Assembly (NCBI GenBank): GCA_018434645.1
Contig: JAHDOX010000138.1
Coordinates: 1-9,164, forward strand
Origin: Synergistales bacterium
Lineage (GTDB): Bacteria; Synergistota; Synergistia; Synergistales; Thermovirgaceae
DNA: 9,164 nt
Direction: 5' to 3'
Made by a program: the position numbers and the translations under genes. The notes below the pieces were generated by a model, which was not told where the DNA came from, did no database searches, and saw nothing but the letters and a program-made list of their open reading frames with translations. Of this stretch, positions 6,673 to 9,164 are shown one piece after another. Positions within the stretch are counted from its first letter, which is position 1, and every line of letters starts with the position of its first letter.

Positions 6673-7515
6673 TTGAATCTGGATCTTTTGCGTCTAATCA
6701 ACAAGGAACTCGAAGATGGCAAATCCGGTGTCTTGTGCACCGTCGTGCGTGCGGGCGGGTCAACACCTCGCGACCTGGGTGCCTGCATGTGGGTAAGATG
6801 TGACGGTTCGACCGAAGGGACTGTCGGAGGCGGCCCGACGGAAAAAATCGTAACCGAAAAGGCTCTTGAAATGATAAAAGAAGGCGGCCAGGAACCAGTC
6901 TTGCATGAAGCCATTCTCAGGGAAAAAGAAAGCGAGGGCCAATCCGTTTGCGGCGGGGAAGCCACTATTCTGCTGGAACCTTTGGGTTTTGAATCCGAGA
7001 TAGTGATATTCGGAGCCGGTCACGTCGGCAGGGCTCTGGCGCGCCTGGCCGCGGCGACGGGTTACAGGACGGTCGTGTGGGATGACCGCGAAGAGTACGC
7101 AAACCCGGAAAGAATTCCATGGGGCAGGATCATTGCCTGTCCCCTGCAAAAGGCTTTCGACGAAGGGCTCATATCCCTTGACCGGCGTTCCTACGTAGTA
7201 GTCGTGACCCGCGGCCATGTCCTCGACGAGGAAGTGGTACGCAAGATGGAAGGTCACCTCGTAGCCTATCTCGGCGTCATAGGGTCGCGGAAAAAGATCG
7301 CCTCCCTCAGAGGGAGACTTATTGAAAGCGGTGTAAAAGAGGAGTTCCTGGACGGAATTTACCAGCCCATAGGCTTGCCCATCGGCGCAGAGACTCCCGA
7401 GGAGATAGCAGTGTCTGTTCTTGCGGAAATAATAGCAGTGCGACGCGGGGCGGAAATCCATACCCTTCGTGCCGCCTATAGCGAAGAAATCGTACAAGGG
7501 AGGAAACAATCGTGA
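6673..7515 (+). CDS. XdhC/CoxI-family molybdenum-hydroxylase maturation protein
   Basis: A 280-residue XdhC/CoxI family protein. In characterised members XdhC binds molybdenum cofactor, helps add the terminal sulfur ligand, and delivers it to xanthine dehydrogenase-type enzymes; it acts in the cytoplasm and is not part of the final enzyme. Visible marks are GGSTPRDLGACM (28-39), GTVGGGPTEKIV (49-60), CGGEATILLEPL (93-104), a Rossmann GAGHVGRALA (114-123), GVIGSRKK (201-208) and GLPIGAETPEEIAVSVLAEI (234-253). Both halves, the N-terminal XdhC_CoxI domain and the C-terminal Rossmann domain, are complete. The start codon is TTG at 6673, chosen because AGGAGG (6659-6664) sits 8 nt upstream and the family N-terminus begins there. 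The stop overlaps the next start by four bases (GTGA), indicating translational coupling. No hydroxylase structural gene is in the window. Confidence 0.92.
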   Translation: MNLDLLRLINKELEDGKSGVLCTVVRAGGSTPRDLGACMWVRCDGSTEGTVGGGPTEKIVTEKALEMIKEGGQEPVLHEAILREKESEGQSVCGGEATILLEPLGFESEIVIFGAGHVGRALARLAAATGYRTVVWDDREEYANPERIPWGRIIACPLQKAFDEGLISLDRRSYVVVVTRGHVLDEEVVRKMEGHLVAYLGVIGSRKKIASLRGRLIESGVKEEFLDGIYQPIGLPIGAETPEEIAVSVLAEIIAVRRGAEIHTLRAAYSEEIVQGRKQS

Positions 7516-8576
7516 AGATCAGAAGCATTCCTATAGAAGAAGCAGCAGGCCTGGCCCTGGCCCACGACCTGACCCAGATAGATACACAAAACAACACCAA
7601 GGGGGCACGGTTTCGGAGGGGGCAGATCATCACCGAGGAAGACCTTCCGGTTTTAAGGCGCATGGGGCGCCGGAATCTGGATATTTTGGAGCTGGAAGAA
7701 GACGAGATCCACGAAGACGATGCGGCCATTCGTCTCGCTGAGGCGTTTTTGGGAGAGGGAATCGAGATGGACGGTCCGGAAGAGGGGCGTTGCCGCCTGG
7801 TGGCCACGACTTTGGGTATAGTACGTTTCGACCCGGAAATGGTGAAGCAGATAAACAGCGACAGGACCTGGTCCCTGGCGGTTTGTCCCGAAAACAGCGT
7901 AGTGGCTCCCGGTGAAGTTGTGGCGGCATTTCGGATCCTGCCTCTCGCGCTGAAAGTCGAAGACATGGAAAAGGCCTTGAAGAAGGCTAAACCTTTCAGC
8001 ATCGTGTCTTTTCGAAACCTGAAAGTCGGCCTTGTTACGACCGGAAGCGAGATAAAAGAAGGCCTGGTGAAAGACGTTTTCCGCGAAAAACTTCAGAAGA
8101 AACTGGAAGAACTTGGCGGGACCTTCGTTGGGCAAAAAATCTGTGGCGACGAGAAGGACGAAATTGCCGAAGCCATTAAAGATTTCCTTCAAGCCGGAAC
8201 GGACATGGTTATATGCACCGGCGGCATGAGCGTGGACCTGGAGGACCGCACTCCCGCGGCGATAGGGGAAGTTGCCGATGAAGTTCTGTTCCGGGGTGTG
8301 CCGATGATCCCGGGTTCGAACCTGATGCTTGCGAGAAAGGGCCGGTCGTGGTTAATCGGAGCACCTGCGTGCGTGGTCCACAGTGAAAGGACGTCATTGG
8401 ACAGGCTGCTTCTGGTGCTTTTCGCCGACCTTGAAGACGAACTCGACGTCGCGGGCTGGGGGGTTGACGGGTTGTGCTCCAATTGCAGGGCATGCATTTT
8501 CCCCAAGTGTCACTTCGCTAGGTTTCAGGCGTCGGAGGATTACAGCAAGAGGCGTTCGGTTCAAGGACGTGTTTAG
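7512..8576 (+). CDS. MoeA/MoCF-like molybdopterin-binding protein with C-terminal cysteine cluster
   Basis: A 354-residue protein with a molybdopterin-binding (MoCF) domain at about 170-310. Its marks are VGLVTTGSEI (172-181), CTGGMSVDLEDRTP (235-248), MIPGSNLMLA (265-274) and GAPACVVH (283-290), the positions used by MoeA/MogA folds to hold the pterin. The N-terminal region (IPIEEAAGLALAHDLTQID, then RRGQIITEEDLPVLRRMG) resembles the start of MoeA but is shorter, as in the family found beside molybdenum-hydroxylase accessory genes in anaerobes. The C-terminus has CSNCRACIFPKC, with Cys322, 325, 328 and 333, a possible metal or Fe-S site. About 20 residues follow it, longer than I expect for this family. 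Start is GTG, overlapping the xdhC stop, with AGGGAGG just upstream inside xdhC. It probably works with XdhC on cofactor insertion or modification. The exact step is unknown. Confidence 0.88.
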   Translation: MKIRSIPIEEAAGLALAHDLTQIDTQNNTKGARFRRGQIITEEDLPVLRRMGRRNLDILELEEDEIHEDDAAIRLAEAFLGEGIEMDGPEEGRCRLVATTLGIVRFDPEMVKQINSDRTWSLAVCPENSVVAPGEVVAAFRILPLALKVEDMEKALKKAKPFSIVSFRNLKVGLVTTGSEIKEGLVKDVFREKLQKKLEELGGTFVGQKICGDEKDEIAEAIKDFLQAGTDMVICTGGMSVDLEDRTPAAIGEVADEVLFRGVPMIPGSNLMLARKGRSWLIGAPACVVHSERTSLDRLLLVLFADLEDELDVAGWGVDGLCSNCRACIFPKCHFARFQASEDYSKRRSVQGRV

Positions 8577-8658
8577 ATTCACCTTTCCAAAAAATTGACT
8601 TCCGGCGGTGTTTGCTGAGGCACCTTTGGCAAATGCAGGGGGTTCTTTCCCGCTTGTT

Positions 8659-8705
8659 GCGGTCTCCGCTCGCAGTCTCGCACAAGAAGTGGAGGCCGCC
8701 TTTTT
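8659..8705 (+). terminator. Rho-independent terminator after the MoCF-like gene
   Basis: GCGGTCTCC (8659-8667) pairs with GGAGGCCGC (8691-8699) with one G-U pair. The loop is large (23 nt), and TTTTT (8701-8705) follows one base later. It lies 83 nt after the stop codon and separates the molybdenum gene pair from the BMP gene. Confidence 0.75.
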
Positions 8706-8710
8706 ATAAA

Positions 8711-8738
8711 GTGCCGGAAGCCTGGTGAACTCCGGCAC
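8711..8738. repeat. Perfect 8-bp inverted repeat GTGCCGGA / TCCGGCAC
   Basis: The arms at 8711-8718 and 8731-8738 enclose 12 nt. The octamer GGTGAACT starts in this loop (8724-8731) and recurs at 8748-8755. No T-run follows on either strand, so it is not a normal terminator. It could stabilise the 3' end of the upstream transcript or be a protein site. Confidence 0.5.
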
Positions 8739-8871
8739 GGAAAAACCGGTGAACTACACGGAATCACGCGTTGTCCTTTGAAACAACCTTTCTGTGCGAC
8801 GGGGTTGCTGCCTTTTTAGATAAACAATCAAGTGACAAATTGATCGCAGGTTGTAGGGCATTTCTTAATAT

Positions 8872-8889
8872 TGACAAATTTCTGACAAA
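8872..8889. promoter_or_regulatory. Tandem 11-bp direct repeat TGACAAA at the BMP promoter
   Basis: TGACAAA occurs at 8872-8878 and 8883-8889, exactly 11 bp apart. A third copy (TGACAAATT) lies at 8833-8841. The nearest copy overlaps the -35 box. One-helical-turn spacing is typical of OmpR/PhoB-family response-regulator sites. No regulator gene is visible here. Confidence 0.35.
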
Positions 8890-8909
8890 ATGTAGCTTTG
8901 TTTTATAAT
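8882..8909 (+). promoter_or_regulatory. Near-consensus sigma-70-type promoter for the BMP gene
   Basis: CTGACA (8882-8887, 5 of 6) and a perfect TATAAT (8904-8909) are separated by 16 nt in AT-rich DNA, about 100 nt before the start codon. A perfect TTGACA also lies at 8871-8876 but is too far from this -10. Transcription would begin near 8915, leaving a leader of about 90 nt. Confidence 0.75.
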
Positions 8910-8928
8910 GCGTTTCTTGTATACTTAT

Positions 8929-8958
8929 ATCGCTTTTACGCGATGAATAATCGCGTAA
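8929..8958 (+). repeat. Leader hairpin with alternative pairing upstream of the BMP gene
   Basis: TTACGCGA (8936-8943) and TCGCGTAA (8951-8958) form a perfect 8-bp stem with a 7-nt loop. An upstream ATCGC (8929-8933) could instead pair with GCGAT (8940-8944), which would disrupt it. The element falls inside the predicted leader. It has no following T-run and is about 50 nt before the start codon. Confidence 0.45.
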
Positions 8959-9007
8959 GTGTAGGGTAATAAAGTGGAAAGATATCATTTTCTGGGAGGT
9001 GCAGTGT

Positions 9008-9164
9008 ATGAGGAAGCTGAAGGTTCTTTTGCTGGCGGGTTTTGTGGCAGCGTTTCTGCTTGGGGTGGGCAATGCCGAGGCAATCGATTACAAGGACTTC
9101 AAATTAGCCGCCATATTCCAGACGGCCATAGAGGAGCCTTGGGACGGAGCTGTCCACCAGGCAT
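9008..9164 (+). CDS. BMP-family ABC transporter substrate-binding protein, N-terminal fragment
   Basis: The gene runs off the right end; 52 codons are visible. The N-terminus MRKLKVLLLAGFVAAFLLGVGNAEA is a Sec signal peptide with a likely signal peptidase I cut after AEA (residue 25). There is no lipobox cysteine, so the mature protein should be soluble in a periplasm. The mature start, FKLAAIFQTAIEEPWDGAVHQA, matches the opening of BMP/Med-type binding proteins, where a KxAxIF strand is followed by an xxIEEPW loop. Characterised members (PnrA and relatives) bind nucleosides for ABC import, but the ligand here cannot be judged from the fragment. GGGAGGT at 8994-9000, 7 nt before ATG, gives a firm start, and a strong promoter of its own lies upstream. 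ABC ATPase and permease genes would be expected beyond the window. Confidence 0.85.
   Translation, partial: MRKLKVLLLAGFVAAFLLGVGNAEAIDYKDFKLAAIFQTAIEEPWDGAVHQA

Larger units (their letters stand above)
8577..9007. other. Intergenic region between the MoCF-like and BMP-family genes
   Basis: These 431 nt hold the terminator of the molybdenum gene pair, a second inverted repeat, a promoter with tandem repeats and a leader hairpin, each listed separately. A weak hairpin CAACC/GGTTG (8784-8788 and 8803-8807), followed after five bases by TTTTT (8813-8817), may be a backup terminator. I see no credible protein gene here on either strand. Confidence 0.7.

Noticed and set aside
8936..8990. ATAATCGCGT in the BMP leader recalls the start of purine riboswitches
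   Set aside because: The later invariant loop segments of the purine aptamer are not found, so the match is short and probably chance.
8764..9072. Minus-strand open frame of 102 codons
   Set aside because: It overlaps the BMP signal-peptide start, the strong promoter and the leader hairpin, has low-quality composition and resembles no family.

Overview
The window carries eight complete protein-coding genes and the start of a ninth. Base composition is fairly even, Shine-Dalgarno sites are strong (AGGAGG type), and several genes have anaerobe-type roles: a CoA-transferase, an Fe-dependent alcohol dehydrogenase and molybdenum-hydroxylase maturation factors. This suits a fermentative anaerobic bacterium. 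The last gene encodes a BMP-type binding protein with an ordinary signal peptide and no lipobox cysteine, which hints at a diderm with a periplasm. Synergistota is my best guess, made from overall gene style, and it is not proven.

Layout. Positions 1-152 are non-coding with a weak candidate promoter. A small membrane-anchored PH-like protein (153-620, +) meets a GNAT acetyltransferase (624-1151, -) tail to tail across 3 nt. A CDF zinc exporter (1284-2195, +) diverges from the acetyltransferase. A class III aminotransferase (2280-3620, +) and a CaiB/BaiF CoA-transferase (3763-4947, +) follow, ended by a strong terminator (4969-5007). An Fe-dependent alcohol dehydrogenase (5012-6169, -) converges on that terminator. 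About 500 nt of intergenic DNA then separates it from a translationally coupled pair: xdhC-like (6673-7515, +) and a MoeA/MoCF-like molybdopterin-binding protein (7512-8576, +). A terminator (8659-8705), a near-consensus promoter (8882-8909) and a leader hairpin precede the truncated BMP-family binding-protein gene (9008-end).

How the genes fit together. The aminotransferase, CoA-transferase and alcohol dehydrogenase could form a small catabolic group: deaminate an amino compound, activate the acid as a CoA thioester, and interconvert the aldehyde or alcohol. The substrate is not readable from the sequence. XdhC and the MoCF-like protein are maturation proteins for xanthine-dehydrogenase-type or selenium-dependent molybdenum hydroxylases. 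BMP-family proteins often import nucleosides, so a purine-use theme at the right end is plausible but inferred.

I did not find a clear new defence or mobile system. The least explained parts are regulatory: a structured leader before xdhC with competing pairings, tandem 11-bp repeats at the BMP promoter, and a GntR-like palindrome before the aminotransferase.
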